A program made the position numbers and the translations under genes. Shown piece by piece: positions 39,531 to 49,212 of a stretch of DNA of 64,000 nt; the first letter of the stretch is position 1; every line of letters starts with the position of its first letter. The notes under the pieces are model-generated. The model was not told the origin of the DNA, made no database searches, and saw only the letters and a list, made by a program, of their open reading frames with translations. Origin of the DNA: Pseudomonadota bacterium (GTDB lineage: Bacteria; Pseudomonadota; Gammaproteobacteria; Steroidobacterales; Steroidobacteraceae); the NCBI GenBank assembly GCA_021838635.1, contig JAKCDC010000002.1, forward strand, positions 62,001 to 126,000, in the 5' to 3' direction.

Positions 39531-41162
39531 ATGAACACCGCAGCCCCAACCCGATCGATCCAGGCCCCGGTGGCGCAGGGCGAGACGCCCGCGTTGCGGG
39601 TCGCGCCCACCGCAATTGCACGCGCCGCGGAGGTGCTCACGCCCGCCGCACTGGAGTTGCTGGCCCGGCTGCACCAGCGGTTCAATCCGCGCCGGTGCGA
39701 ATTGCTCGCGGCGCGCGCCCGCCGTCAGCGCGAGTTCGACGCCGGCGAGTTGCCGGATTTTCTGCCGCAGACCGAGGCGGTGCGTCGTGCGCACTGGCGT
39801 ATTGCGGCGGTGCCGCACGATCTGGTGGACCGACGCGTGGAGATCACCGGTCCGGTCGAGCGCAAAATGATCATCAACGCGCTGAATGCGCCGGTGTGCG
39901 CCTTCATGGCCGACTTCGAGGACTCCTGCAGTCCGACCTGGCAGAACCTGATCCAGGGGCAGATCAATCTCGCCGACGCCATCGATGGCACCATCAGCTA
40001 CGTGGATCCGGCGAGCGGCAAGGCGTACCGGCTCGCCGAGCGGCGCGCGACGCTGATCATGCGGCCGCGCGGCTGGCATCTGCCGGAGAAGCACGTGACT
40101 ATCGAGGGCGAGCCGGTGTCCGGCGCGCTGTTCGATTTCACACTCTACCTGGCGCGCAATCATGCAGCGCTGGCGCGCGCCGGCACCGGCCCGTACTTCT
40201 ATCTGCCGAAGCTCGAAAGTCACCTCGAGGCGCGGCTCTGGGCCGAGGTGTTCGCGGCCGCCGAGACGGCGCTCGGGCTCGAGCACGGCACGATCAAGGT
40301 CACGGTGCTCATCGAGACGCTGCCGGCGGCATTCGAGATGGACGAGATTCTCTTCGAGCTGCGCGATTACATCGTCGGCTTGAACTGCGGCCGCTGGGAC
40401 TACATCTTCAGCTTCATCAAGAAGCTGCGCGCGCGCCGCGAGTTCGTCCTGCCCGATCGTGCGCAGGTGACGATGGAGCGGCATTTCCTCAAGTCCTACG
40501 TGGATCTGCTCATCCGCACCTGCCACCGCCGCGGCGCGCATGCCATGGGTGGTATGGCAGCACAGATTCCGGTGCGCGACGCACAGGCGAACGCCCTCGC
40601 CATGGAGCGGGTGCGCGCCGACAAGCTGCGCGAGGCGAGGGCCGGGCACGACGGGACTTGGATTGCCCACCCGGGGCTTGCGCCGGTGGCCCGTGCGGCA
40701 TTCGAGGCGCAAATGCACGGCCCCAACCAGCTTAGCGTCGCCCGTGAGGACGTGCGCGTGCGCCGAGAAGATCTGCTGCGCGTGCCGGCCGGCAGTATCA
40801 CCGAGGATGGCGTGCGAACCAACATCCGGGTGGGAGTGCAGTACCTGGAGGCATGGTTGCGCGGCAATGGCTGTGTGCCGCTTTACAACCTCATGGAGGA
40901 CGCGGCCACGGCGGAGATCTGCCGTGCGCAGCTGTGGCAGTGGCTGCGCCACGGCGCCTGCACGAGTGACGGTGTGCCCCTGACGGCGCCGCGCATGGAG
41001 CGGCTGTTCACCGAGGAACTGGAGCGCATTCATGCCGAGGTCGGCCAGACGCGCCTGCTGGAGGGTGTGTTCCCGAGTGCGGCGCGGCTGATGCAACAGA
41101 TGATCTTGCAGGATTCGTTCGATGAATTTCTCACCCTACCGGCCTATGAACTGATTGACTGA
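39531..41162 (+). CDS. aceB: malate synthase A
   Basis: MADFEDSCSPTWQNLIQGQINLADAI, LIETLPAAFEMDEILFELRDYIVGLNCGRWDYIFS. Confidence 0.96.
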   Translation: MNTAAPTRSIQAPVAQGETPALRVAPTAIARAAEVLTPAALELLARLHQRFNPRRCELLAARARRQREFDAGELPDFLPQTEAVRRAHWRIAAVPHDLVDRRVEITGPVERKMIINALNAPVCAFMADFEDSCSPTWQNLIQGQINLADAIDGTISYVDPASGKAYRLAERRATLIMRPRGWHLPEKHVTIEGEPVSGALFDFTLYLARNHAALARAGTGPYFYLPKLESHLEARLWAEVFAAAETALGLEHGTIKVTVLIETLPAAFEMDEILFELRDYIVGLNCGRWDYIFSFIKKLRARREFVLPDRAQVTMERHFLKSYVDLLIRTCHRRGAHAMGGMAAQIPVRDAQANALAMERVRADKLREARAGHDGTWIAHPGLAPVARAAFEAQMHGPNQLSVAREDVRVRREDLLRVPAGSITEDGVRTNIRVGVQYLEAWLRGNGCVPLYNLMEDAATAEICRAQLWQWLRHGACTSDGVPLTAPRMERLFTEELERIHAEVGQTRLLEGVFPSAARLMQQMILQDSFDEFLTLPAYELID

Positions 41163-41180
41163 CGCCCTGGAGGACTGAGT

Positions 41181-42479
41181 ATGAGACCCGATGACCTGTT
41201 GCCGAGCGCACAAGAGCTGCGCCGGTCGTGGCAAGACTCTCCCCGCTGGCGTGGCATTGAGCGCGCCTATCAGCCCGAGGATGTGGTGCGGCTACGCGGC
41301 ACCATTGCCGTCGAGCACTCGGTGGCGCGCCTGACCGCCGAGAAACTCTGGCGGATGCTGAACGAGCGCCCGTTCGTCAACGCACTCGGGGCGCTCACCG
41401 GCAATCAGGCCATGCAGCAGGTCAAAGCCGGACTGGATGCGATCTATCTCTCGGGCTGGCAGGTGGCCGCCGACGCCAACCTCTCCGGGCAGATGTATCC
41501 CGATCAGTCGCTGTACCCGAGCGATTCAGTGCCCGCAGTCGTGCGGCGCATCAACTCGACGCTGCGGCGCGCAGACCAGATCCACCACGCGGAAGGCAAT
41601 GACAGCACCGATTGGTTCAAGCCGATCATCGCGGACGCCGAGGCCGGCTTTGGCGGGGTGCTCAACGCCTTTGAGCTGATGAAGCAGCTGATCGAGGCCG
41701 GCGCGGCCGGCGTGCATTTCGAAGACCAGCTTTCATCGGCGAAGAAATGCGGGCACATGGGCGGCAAGGTGCTCGTCCCGACCCAGGAAGCGATCAACAA
41801 ACTGCTCGCCGCCCGGCTCGCCGCCGATGTGTGTAACGTGCCGACCGTGCTGGTGGCGCGCACCGACGCCGAAGGCGCCAAGCTCCTCACCGCGGACGTC
41901 GATGAGCGCGATCGGCCGTTCATCGATACGGGGCGCAGCCGCACCGCCGAAGGGTTCTTTCATGTCCGCGCCGGACTCGACCAGGCAATCGCGCGTGGCC
42001 TCGCCTATGCGCCCTATGCCGACCTGTTGTGGTGCGAGACGGCCAAGCCGGATCTTGAGGAGGCGCGCCGCTTCGCCGAAGCGGTGCATCAGCGCTTCCC
42101 GGACAAACTGCTCGCGTACAACTGCTCACCGTCATTCAACTGGAAGCGAAAGCTCGATGAGGGGACCATCGCGCGCTTTCAGCGCGAGCTCGGCGCCATG
42201 GGCTATCGGTTCCAGTTCATCACGCTGGCCGGATTCCATGCGCTGAACTTCTCGATGTTCGAGCTGGCACGCGGTTACCGGGATCGACAGATGGCCGCCT
42301 ACGTGGAGCTGCAGGAGGCGGAGTTCGCGGCCGAGCGGCACGGCTACAGTGCCACGCGTCATCAGCGCGAAGTCGGCGCCGGGTATTTTGATGACTTGAC
42401 TCAGGCGATCACGGGCGGGACGTCCTCACTCGAGGCGCTTGTCGGTAGCACGGAGGTGCAGCAGTTCGCCACCGGGTGA
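41181..42479 (+). CDS. aceA: isocitrate lyase
   Basis: [18 protein letters not shown] catalytic motif; [20 protein letters not shown]. Confidence 0.97.
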   Translation: MRPDDLLPSAQELRRSWQDSPRWRGIERAYQPEDVVRLRGTIAVEHSVARLTAEKLWRMLNERPFVNALGALTGNQAMQQVKAGLDAIYLSGWQVAADANLSGQMYPDQSLYPSDSVPAVVRRINSTLRRADQIHHAEGNDSTDWFKPIIADAEAGFGGVLNAFELMKQLIEAGAAGVHFEDQLSSAKKCGHMGGKVLVPTQEAINKLLAARLAADVCNVPTVLVARTDAEGAKLLTADVDERDRPFIDTGRSRTAEGFFHVRAGLDQAIARGLAYAPYADLLWCETAKPDLEEARRFAEAVHQRFPDKLLAYNCSPSFNWKRKLDEGTIARFQRELGAMGYRFQFITLAGFHALNFSMFELARGYRDRQMAAYVELQEAEFAAERHGYSATRHQREVGAGYFDDLTQAITGGTSSLEALVGSTEVQQFATG

Positions 42480-42503
42480 GCGCCGAGCCGATATACTCGC
42501 CGG

Positions 42504-43112
42504 ATGAGTCTGCAACGACTGTTTCCGACGTTGATCTACGAGCGGCGAGTGCCAGCCGCGGCCCGCCTCGGGCCGCGGCTGTTGCGCGAGTGCCGGCAAC
42601 TGCCGAGGGACGATGTGGGCGGCCGACGCTGGTCGGCGAAGAATTATCCCGGCGGCTATACCTCGTATGGCTCGGCGTTCCGGATGCACCAGCTCTCGCC
42701 GACGTTTGCGGCGCTGGAGCGTGCGCTCGACCCGCACGTCGCGGCGTTCGCTCGTGCGCTCGAGTTCGACCTGACGGGTCGGGCGCTGAGCATGACCGAC
42801 TGCTGGGTGAACATCATGCCGCGCGGTACCGCGCACGGGCTGCACCTACATCCGCTTGCGACCATCAGCGGTACGTACTACCTCAAGACGCCGCGAGGTT
42901 GCGCGGGGCTGAAGCTCGAGGATCCGCGGCTCGAGCGCATGATGGCCGCGCCACCCAGGCGCAGTGGTGCGAGCCGCGCCAACCGGCGCTGGGTGGAAAT
43001 CCCGGCCGCCGCGGGCAGCATCGTGCTGTTCGAGAGCTGGTTGCGCCACGAGGTTCCGGCCAATCCTGCCGGCGAGCGCATCAGCATCAGCTTCAATTAC
43101 GGCTGGTTCTGA
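42504..43112 (+). CDS. TIGR02466-type putative 2OG-Fe(II) oxygenase
   Basis: MSLQRLFPTLIYE; WVNIMPRGTAHGLHLHPLATISGTYYLKTP; LFESWLRHEVPANPAGERISISFNYGW. Confidence 0.88.
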   Translation: MSLQRLFPTLIYERRVPAAARLGPRLLRECRQLPRDDVGGRRWSAKNYPGGYTSYGSAFRMHQLSPTFAALERALDPHVAAFARALEFDLTGRALSMTDCWVNIMPRGTAHGLHLHPLATISGTYYLKTPRGCAGLKLEDPRLERMMAAPPRRSGASRANRRWVEIPAAAGSIVLFESWLRHEVPANPAGERISISFNYGWF

Positions 43113-43176
43113 GTCCGCCCGGCGGCGGATGTCGGGCGTGATCCGCGCTCTGTGCCGGCTGCCCTGGGCGCTTTCT

Positions 43177-43662
43177 TCAGTGATCGTGGTGGCCGTGCGG
43201 TCCGTGCACGTGGCCGTGGGAGAGTTCTTCCTCGGTGGCGGCGCGCACCTCCTCGATCCGCACGTCAAAGTGCAGGCTCTTGCCCGCCAGCGGGTGGTTG
43301 CCGTCGAGCGTCACCATGTCGCCGAGAATCTTGGTCACGGTGAGCGCTTGGGTCCCCTCGGCGCTCTGCGCGTGCAGGCGCATGCCAACCTTCACCTCCT
43401 TGATGCCGCGCAGCGACCGGCGCGGCACGCTCTGCACGAGGCGCTCATCGTACTCGCCGTAGCCTTGCGCCGCCGGCACCGTGACCGTGAGCTCATCGCC
43501 TGAGTTCTTGCCCGTCAGTTCCTGCTCGAGACCCGGGATGAGGTTGCCGTGGCCGTGCAGGTAGGCGAGCGGCTCGCCCGCCTCGGAGCGGTCGAGCACC
43601 GTGCCGGTATCGTCCTTGAGGGTGTAGTGGATGCTGACGACGGAATCTGTGTCAATGGCCAT
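43177..43662 (-). CDS. slyD: SlyD-like FKBP-type peptidyl-prolyl isomerase with His-rich tail
   Basis: VVSIHYTLKDDTGTVLDRSEAGEPLAYLHGHGNLIPGLEQEL; tail GHVHGPHGHHDH; ATG at 43662. Confidence 0.92.
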   Translation of the reverse strand: MAIDTDSVVSIHYTLKDDTGTVLDRSEAGEPLAYLHGHGNLIPGLEQELTGKNSGDELTVTVPAAQGYGEYDERLVQSVPRRSLRGIKEVKVGMRLHAQSAEGTQALTVTKILGDMVTLDGNHPLAGKSLHFDVRIEEVRAATEEELSHGHVHGPHGHHDH

Positions 43663-43903
43663 CAAAGAGGCTCCGGGAGTGCAGAGTAAGGGGAAGCATG
43701 CGGCGCAGCGGATCTGCGCGAATGCGCTGAATTCTAGCGCGCCAGGCGCGCCGGCGTCACGCCGGGGAAGCGCGCGGCTCTCCCAAAAGGAATATCCGCA
43801 CCGCCCTCGCGCTGGACAGGGGCGCGACCCCCGCGATGGACATGTCATGGTGCCTTTGCATCTCTAGACTTGCCGGCGTTGGCTCATCCAAAGGAAGAAA
43901 CAC

Positions 43904-43990
43904 ATGGTTATTGCTGTATCGCAGATCCTCCTCACCTTCGCGCTGCTGATCGGCTACTCGATCGACACCATCGCCTCGAAGAGCGTGTAA
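43904..43990 (+). CDS. candidate 28-aa hydrophobic small protein
   Basis: AAAGGAAG Shine-Dalgarno-like sequence then ATG: MVIAVSQILLTFALLIGYSIDTIASKSV*; below ORF-track length cut-off. Confidence 0.5.
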   Translation: MVIAVSQILLTFALLIGYSIDTIASKSV

Positions 43991-43995
43991 CACGG

Positions 43996-44071
43996 CTTGA
44001 ACCGGCGCACATGCGCGGGTCGACGCTCACCTCGAGGCGCGCACGGAGGCGCGCGACCCCGTCGGTTCAAG
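43996..44071. ncRNA. candidate three-way-junction structured RNA
   Basis: closing stem CTTGAACCG/CGGTTCAAG (9 bp), abutting GCGC-acat-GCGC hairpin and GGGTCG/CGACCC stem with inner CCTC/GAGG. Confidence 0.4.
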
Positions 44072-44331
44072 TCATTTGCGCAGTATGCGGATACGACGCC
44101 GGTGACGACGCTGCGTAAGAATGCGCAGCAGGGGTCCGACGGCTGTTAGAAGGTCTCTCCCACCCGTCGAGTGTGCTCTTCGCCGGGTGATTCACGCACT
44201 CCTGGAGGCGCTGTCGAGTCGCGAGCGCGCCTGCGGCCTGCGAACACCCTGACGCTCAAGCGCACTCGGCTGCGCCGCGACCGGCGGCGCCGGAGGCGCG
44301 CAGGGGCCGCGTATCGCGCGGCTGCATGGGT

Positions 44332-44418
44332 GGATCGGAGACCCCGGACGTGATGCACGGCACCGGGTGAGTACGGCCGGGGTGGCGAGGCTCCGATCCT
44401 CGCGCTGGAGGATCGGAG
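44332..44418. ncRNA. candidate bistable (riboswitch-like) RNA element
   Basis: GGATCGGAG (44332-44340) pairs with CTCCGATCC (44391-44399), which can instead pair with GGATCGGAG (44410-44418); nested ACCCCGG/CCGGGGT stem and two small hairpins inside. Confidence 0.4.
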
Positions 44419-44614
44419 TATGCCGGTCCTGGTGCGCGGCGGCCGAGGCTTGCACGGCGCGAGGGGCGAGGTGGCGCTCGGGGAGCTGTGCCTGCAGAGC
44501 CGCTCCCCCGGGCGGTGTGGGCCGCACGGCAGGTGTTCCCGATCGATCGACTTGATCCAAGCGACAGCGGCTGCGTTGAGTGGGGTTCGGCGCAGCGCTC
44601 AAGACGGGACGACG

Positions 44615-45520
44615 CTAATCAGGTACGACGCTCTTGACGATCGAGGCATCGAGCGTCTCGTAATCCGTATACGCGATGGTGTCATAGAGCTCCTGGCGCG
44701 TCTGCATCCGGTCGATGAGGCTCCTCGGGCCCCCCTCACGGGCGATCGTGGCGTACAGCTCCTCGTGCGCCTTCGCCGCGATGCGCAGTGCGCTCACCGG
44801 CCAGATCACCATCCGATAGCCCATGGCGCGGAACTCGTCGGCTGTGAAATACGGCGTGCGGCCGAATTCGGTCATGTTCGCGAGCAAGGGCGCGTCGATG
44901 CGCTGGGCAAACTCGCGGAACATCTGCGCGCTGGTCAGGGCTTCCGGAAAAATGGCATCGGCGCCCGCCTCGAGATACCGTCGAGCCCGCGCCACCGCGC
45001 CGTCGAGGCCCTCGCTGGCGGCCGCATCGGTGCGCGCGATGATGTACAGGTGGCGGCGTGCGCGCGCCGCGGCGGCGATCTTCGCGGCCATCTCCTCGGC
45101 GGCCACGAGGCGCTTGTCGTTGAGGTGGCCGCACTTCTTCGGCAGCACCTGGTCCTCGATGTGTACGGCCGCGGCGCCGGCCTCCTCGAATGCGCGCACC
45201 ATGTGCATCACATTCAGCGCCTCGCCGTAGCCGGTGTCGCCGTCGACCAGCACCGGTAATGCCGAGGCGCGGCTCACCTGGCGGATGAACCCGCACACGT
45301 CCTCCACGGTGATGATGCCCAGATCCGGCAAGCCCATCGAGGCGCTCATCGCGGCGCCCGACAGATATAACGCCTCGAATCCGGCACGTTTGGCCTGCAG
45401 CGCGGCCAGCCCGTTGTAGGCGCCCGGCAAAGGCAGGATCGGTCCGCGGCGCACGAGCGCGCGGAAGCGCTCGCCGGCGGGCGTGGTGGGCTGATCTGCG
45501 CCAATCAGGTAGGTGCTCAA
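44615..45520 (-). CDS. prpB: methylisocitrate lyase
   Basis: PLPGAYNGLAALQAKRAGFEALYLSGAAMSASMGLPDLGI; VLPKKCGHLNDKRLV. Confidence 0.95.
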   Translation of the reverse strand: MSTYLIGADQPTTPAGERFRALVRRGPILPLPGAYNGLAALQAKRAGFEALYLSGAAMSASMGLPDLGIITVEDVCGFIRQVSRASALPVLVDGDTGYGEALNVMHMVRAFEEAGAAAVHIEDQVLPKKCGHLNDKRLVAAEEMAAKIAAAARARRHLYIIARTDAAASEGLDGAVARARRYLEAGADAIFPEALTSAQMFREFAQRIDAPLLANMTEFGRTPYFTADEFRAMGYRMVIWPVSALRIAAKAHEELYATIAREGGPRSLIDRMQTRQELYDTIAYTDYETLDASIVKSVVPD

Positions 45521-45531
45521 CGCCGCGGTCC

Positions 45532-46983
45532 TCAGATGACGAACAGGTCCAGATACTCGTGGACCGGCGTGCGCTCCAGCCGATCCTGTTGCAGCGACAG
45601 CTCGGCGATCAGGCGCTGCTGCTTCTGCGGGAACCGCCGCGCCAGATTGCGGCGGAACTTCTCGATCAGCAGCGGGATGCCGTCGGTGCGGCGGCGGCGG
45701 TGGCCGATCGGATACTCGACCACGACCTCCGGCAGCGCCCGACCGTCGCTCAGGTGCACCGTGACCGCATTGGCGATGGAGCGCTTCTCGGGGTCCAGAT
45801 AATCGCGTGTGAACTGCGGGTCCTCGACGCAGTGGATGCGTGCGCGCAGCGCATCGATGCGCGGATCGCTCGCGACACTGTCCTCGTAGTCAGCGGCGGT
45901 GAGGCGGCCGAACAGCAGCGGGACGGCCATCATGTACTGGATGCAGTGATCGCGGTCGGCTGGATTGGCGAGTGGACCGTGCTTGTCGATGATGCGCACG
46001 CACGCCTCGTGCGTGCGCACCGTGATCCGCTCGATCGCCTCGGCACCGACCCCGAGCTCCCCGAGCCGCCGATGGATCAGCATCGCCGCTTCCACGGCCG
46101 TCTGCGCGTGAAACTCGGCCGGGTAGGAAATCTTAAACAGCACGTTCTCCATCACGTACGAGCCGTAGCCGCGGGAGAACTTCAGCGGCTGTCCCTTGAA
46201 CAGCGCGTCGTAGAAACCCCAGGTCTTGGCGCTGAGCACGGTCGGATAGCCCATCTCCCCGGTGCGCGCGATCAGCGCAAGTCGCACGGCGCGGCTGGTG
46301 GCATCGCCGGCCGCCCAACTCTTGCGCGAGCCGGCGTTTGGCGCATGCCGATAGGTGCGCAGGCTCTGCCCGTCGACCCAGGCGAGCGAGACGGCATTGA
46401 TGAGCTCATCGCGCGTCAGGCCGAGCAGCTGCCCGACCACCGCGGTCGAGGCCACCTTCACCAGCACCACGTGATCGAGACCGACGCGGTTGAAGCTGTT
46501 CTCGAGCGCGATGACGCCCTGGATCTCGTGCGCCCGGATCATGCCGGTGAGCACCGCGCGCATCGTCAGCGGCGTGCGCGCGTTCGCGATCGCCTGGCGC
46601 GAGAGCCAGTCGGCGGTGGCGAGGATGCCCCCCAAGTTGTCCGAGGGGTGACCCCATTCGGCGGCGAGCCAGGTGTCGTTGAAGTCGAGCCAGCGGATCA
46701 TCGCCCCGATGTTGAATGCGGCCTGGACCGGGTCGAGCTGAAACTGGGTGCCCGGGACGCGCGCGCCGTTTGGCACCGTGGTGCCGGGGACGATCGGGCC
46801 GAGCAGCTTGGTGCACGCCGGGTACTCGAGCGCCTCGAGGCCACAGCCGAGCGTATCGAGCAGACAGTAGTGCGCGGTCTGATAGGCCAGCTCGCTCGGC
46901 GGCGCGCCGCCGAGCACGTAATCGACGATGTCGGTCAGAACCTTATCCGGGGCCGGCCGAGCGGAGTCGTGATGAGCGGACAT
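45532..46983 (-). CDS. prpD: 2-methylcitrate dehydratase
   Basis: [69 protein letters not shown]. Confidence 0.95.
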   Translation of the reverse strand: MSAHHDSARPAPDKVLTDIVDYVLGGAPPSELAYQTAHYCLLDTLGCGLEALEYPACTKLLGPIVPGTTVPNGARVPGTQFQLDPVQAAFNIGAMIRWLDFNDTWLAAEWGHPSDNLGGILATADWLSRQAIANARTPLTMRAVLTGMIRAHEIQGVIALENSFNRVGLDHVVLVKVASTAVVGQLLGLTRDELINAVSLAWVDGQSLRTYRHAPNAGSRKSWAAGDATSRAVRLALIARTGEMGYPTVLSAKTWGFYDALFKGQPLKFSRGYGSYVMENVLFKISYPAEFHAQTAVEAAMLIHRRLGELGVGAEAIERITVRTHEACVRIIDKHGPLANPADRDHCIQYMMAVPLLFGRLTAADYEDSVASDPRIDALRARIHCVEDPQFTRDYLDPEKRSIANAVTVHLSDGRALPEVVVEYPIGHRRRRTDGIPLLIEKFRRNLARRFPQKQQRLIAELSLQQDRLERTPVHEYLDLFVI

Positions 46984-47005
46984 GTTGGAGATCACCGTTG
47001 AGGGT

Positions 47006-48166
47006 TCAGGCGCGGCGCGCGATGGGCTCGAAGGGGCGCGGTTCGGGGCCGACGTAATTGGCGGTCGGACGGATGATCTTGCCGTCGGCGCGCTGCTCGA
47101 GCACATGCGCCGCCCAGCCGGCGGTGCGCGCAATCACGAACAGGGGCGTGAACATCGCGGTCGGTACGCCCATCAGGTGATAGGAGACTGCGGAGAACCA
47201 GTCGAGATTGGGGAACATGCGCTTCTCGCGCATCATCACCGCCTCGATGCGGTCGGCGACCGCGAACATCTTCACATCGCCGCTCTGCTCGGCGAGTTCG
47301 CCCGCCAGCTGTTTGACGATCTGGTGGCGCGGGTCGGCCACCGTGTACACCGGGTGGCCGAAGCCGATGATCACTTCCTTCCTCGCCAGGCGCGCCAGGA
47401 TGTCCGCCTCGGCGCTGTCCGGATCGGCATAGCGCTGCTGGATTTCGCAGGCCACTTCGTTGGCCCCGCCGTGCTTCGGTCCGCGCAGCGCGCCGATCGC
47501 ACCGGCGACGCACGAGTACAGATCGGACCCGGTGCCGGCGATCACGCGCGCGGTGAAGGTCGAGGCGTTGAATTCGTGCTCGGCATAGAGGATGAGCGAG
47601 GTGTGCATCGCGCGCACCCACTGCGCCGGCGGCGGCCGGCGGTGCAGCAGGTGTAGGAAATGCCCGCCGATCGACTCATCGTCGGTCTCCACGCTGATGC
47701 GATGTCCGCCGTGGCTGGCGTGATACCAGTAGGTGAGCATCGAGCCGAGCGAGGCGATCAGGCGATCGGCGATGTCGCGCGCGCCGGCAGCACCGTGCTC
47801 GTCCTTTTCCGGCAGCGCGCAGCCGAGGGCCGACACGCCGGTGCGCAGCACGTCCATGGGATGTGCTGCGGCTGGCAGGCTCTCGAGCACCGTGCGCACC
47901 GTGGCCGGCAGGCCGCAGAGCGCGCGCAGCTTGGCCTTGTAGGCGGCGAGCTCCATGCGGTTCGGCAGGACTCCGTGAATGAGCAGATGGGCGATCTCCT
48001 CGTACTCACAGGCCGTGGCGATCTCCAGGATGTCGTAGCCGCGGTAGTGCAGATCGTTGCCGCTGCGCCCGACGGTGCACAGCGCGGTGTTGCCCGCCGG
48101 CACGCCCGAGAGCGCGACGGATTTCTTCGCCTTCGGCGCGGAGGCCGGCTGTTCTTGCTGGTTCAT
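47006..48166 (-). CDS. prpC: 2-methylcitrate synthase
   Basis: [56 protein letters not shown] 48166. Confidence 0.95.
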   Translation of the reverse strand: MNQQEQPASAPKAKKSVALSGVPAGNTALCTVGRSGNDLHYRGYDILEIATACEYEEIAHLLIHGVLPNRMELAAYKAKLRALCGLPATVRTVLESLPAAAHPMDVLRTGVSALGCALPEKDEHGAAGARDIADRLIASLGSMLTYWYHASHGGHRISVETDDESIGGHFLHLLHRRPPPAQWVRAMHTSLILYAEHEFNASTFTARVIAGTGSDLYSCVAGAIGALRGPKHGGANEVACEIQQRYADPDSAEADILARLARKEVIIGFGHPVYTVADPRHQIVKQLAGELAEQSGDVKMFAVADRIEAVMMREKRMFPNLDWFSAVSYHLMGVPTAMFTPLFVIARTAGWAAHVLEQRADGKIIRPTANYVGPEPRPFEPIARRA

Positions 48167-48221
48167 GGCCGCACTGTAGTCCGCTTCAGAACTAGACGAA
48201 AATACATTGAAAATCGACACT

Positions 48222-48240
48222 TGATATGTAAAAAATATCA
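48222..48240. promoter_or_regulatory. 19-bp palindrome between prpC and LysR-type regulator
   Basis: TGATAT-gtaaaaa-ATATCA abutting the regulator start codon. Confidence 0.5.
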
Positions 48241-48242
48241 TG

Positions 48243-49151
48243 ATGGAGCTTCGCCACTTACGCTACTTCCTGGCCGTCGCCGAGGAGCTGAACGTCACCC
48301 GGGCGGCGCGCCGGTTGAACATGTCGCAGCCGCCGCTGACGCAGCAGCTCAAGGCGCTCGAGGCCGAGCTCGGGGTCGCGCTCATCGACCGATCCGGCTA
48401 TCGCATCCGTCTGACGGATGCCGGGCAGCTGTTCGCGCGCGAGGCGGGACGTATCCTCGAGGAGGTGCGCCGCGCGGCGCAGATGGCCCGAGCCGCCGCG
48501 AGCGGCGCCTCGGGCCGAGTGCGGGTGGGATTTACCGAGTCCGCCTCGTTCAATACGCGGGTAACTGAGTCGCTGCGGGTGTTTCGCACCGACTATCCGG
48601 GCGTGGAGGTGTCGCTCGAGGAGCATCCGTCCACTGAGCTCGTCGCACAGCTGAGTGAGGGCCGGATCGACGTCGCGTTCGCGCGCCCGCCACTGCGCGA
48701 GGGGCGGGGGCTGCTGTTCGAGGTGCTCGAGCGGGAGCCGCTGGTGGCGGCGGTCCCGGCCGCGCACCGGCTGGCCAGGCGTGGACGGGTGGCGCTGCGC
48801 GAACTCGCGCCGGAGACGTTCATTTTGTATCCGCGCGCGGTGCGCCCGGGTCTGGCCGATGAGGTGATCAGCGGCTGTGAGGCAGCCGGCTTCACGCCGC
48901 AGATTGGTCAATACGCCCCGCAGCTGTCCTCGACCATCAATCTCGTGGCTGCATCGATCGGCATCTCGATCGTGCCGGCGAGCATGTGCTCGCTGCAACC
49001 GCAGCAGGTGGTGTACCTCGCGCTCGAGGGCGAGCCGCTGCAGGCGCTGCTCGGGATCGCGTATCGGGAGGAGGAGCGCTCCAGTGCGGTGCGCCATTTC
49101 ATCGCGGCGGCCCGCGAGCTGCGCAGCGCGAGGTCGCCTCGCACCGGCTAG
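48243..49151 (+). CDS. LysR-family transcriptional regulator
   Basis: [50 protein letters not shown]; divergent from prpC; start may be 48240. Confidence 0.95.
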   Translation: MELRHLRYFLAVAEELNVTRAARRLNMSQPPLTQQLKALEAELGVALIDRSGYRIRLTDAGQLFAREAGRILEEVRRAAQMARAAASGASGRVRVGFTESASFNTRVTESLRVFRTDYPGVEVSLEEHPSTELVAQLSEGRIDVAFARPPLREGRGLLFEVLEREPLVAAVPAAHRLARRGRVALRELAPETFILYPRAVRPGLADEVISGCEAAGFTPQIGQYAPQLSSTINLVAASIGISIVPASMCSLQPQQVVYLALEGEPLQALLGIAYREEERSSAVRHFIAAARELRSARSPRTG

Positions 49152-49212
49152 GGGGGTGCGCGGATTCCAGTATCATTCATCCCTTCGTGCTGCGCGTCCG
49201 CGAGGCCACTCG

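Noticed and set aside
39510-41096. 528-aa minus-strand ORF opposite aceB
   Set aside because: Antisense shadow of malate synthase
44055-44080. GGTTCAAGTC resembling a tRNA T-loop
   Set aside because: No acceptor, anticodon or D-arm can be drawn; the sequence is one side of a 9-bp inverted repeat
44146-44358. Arg-rich 70-aa ORF in the structured gap
   Set aside because: Composition artefact of GC-rich structured DNA; no RBS or family
44420-45259. 279-aa plus-strand ORF beginning just after the bistable hairpin
   Set aside because: Runs antisense through prpB from 44615 on with no protein-like motif; at most a short leader peptide could be real
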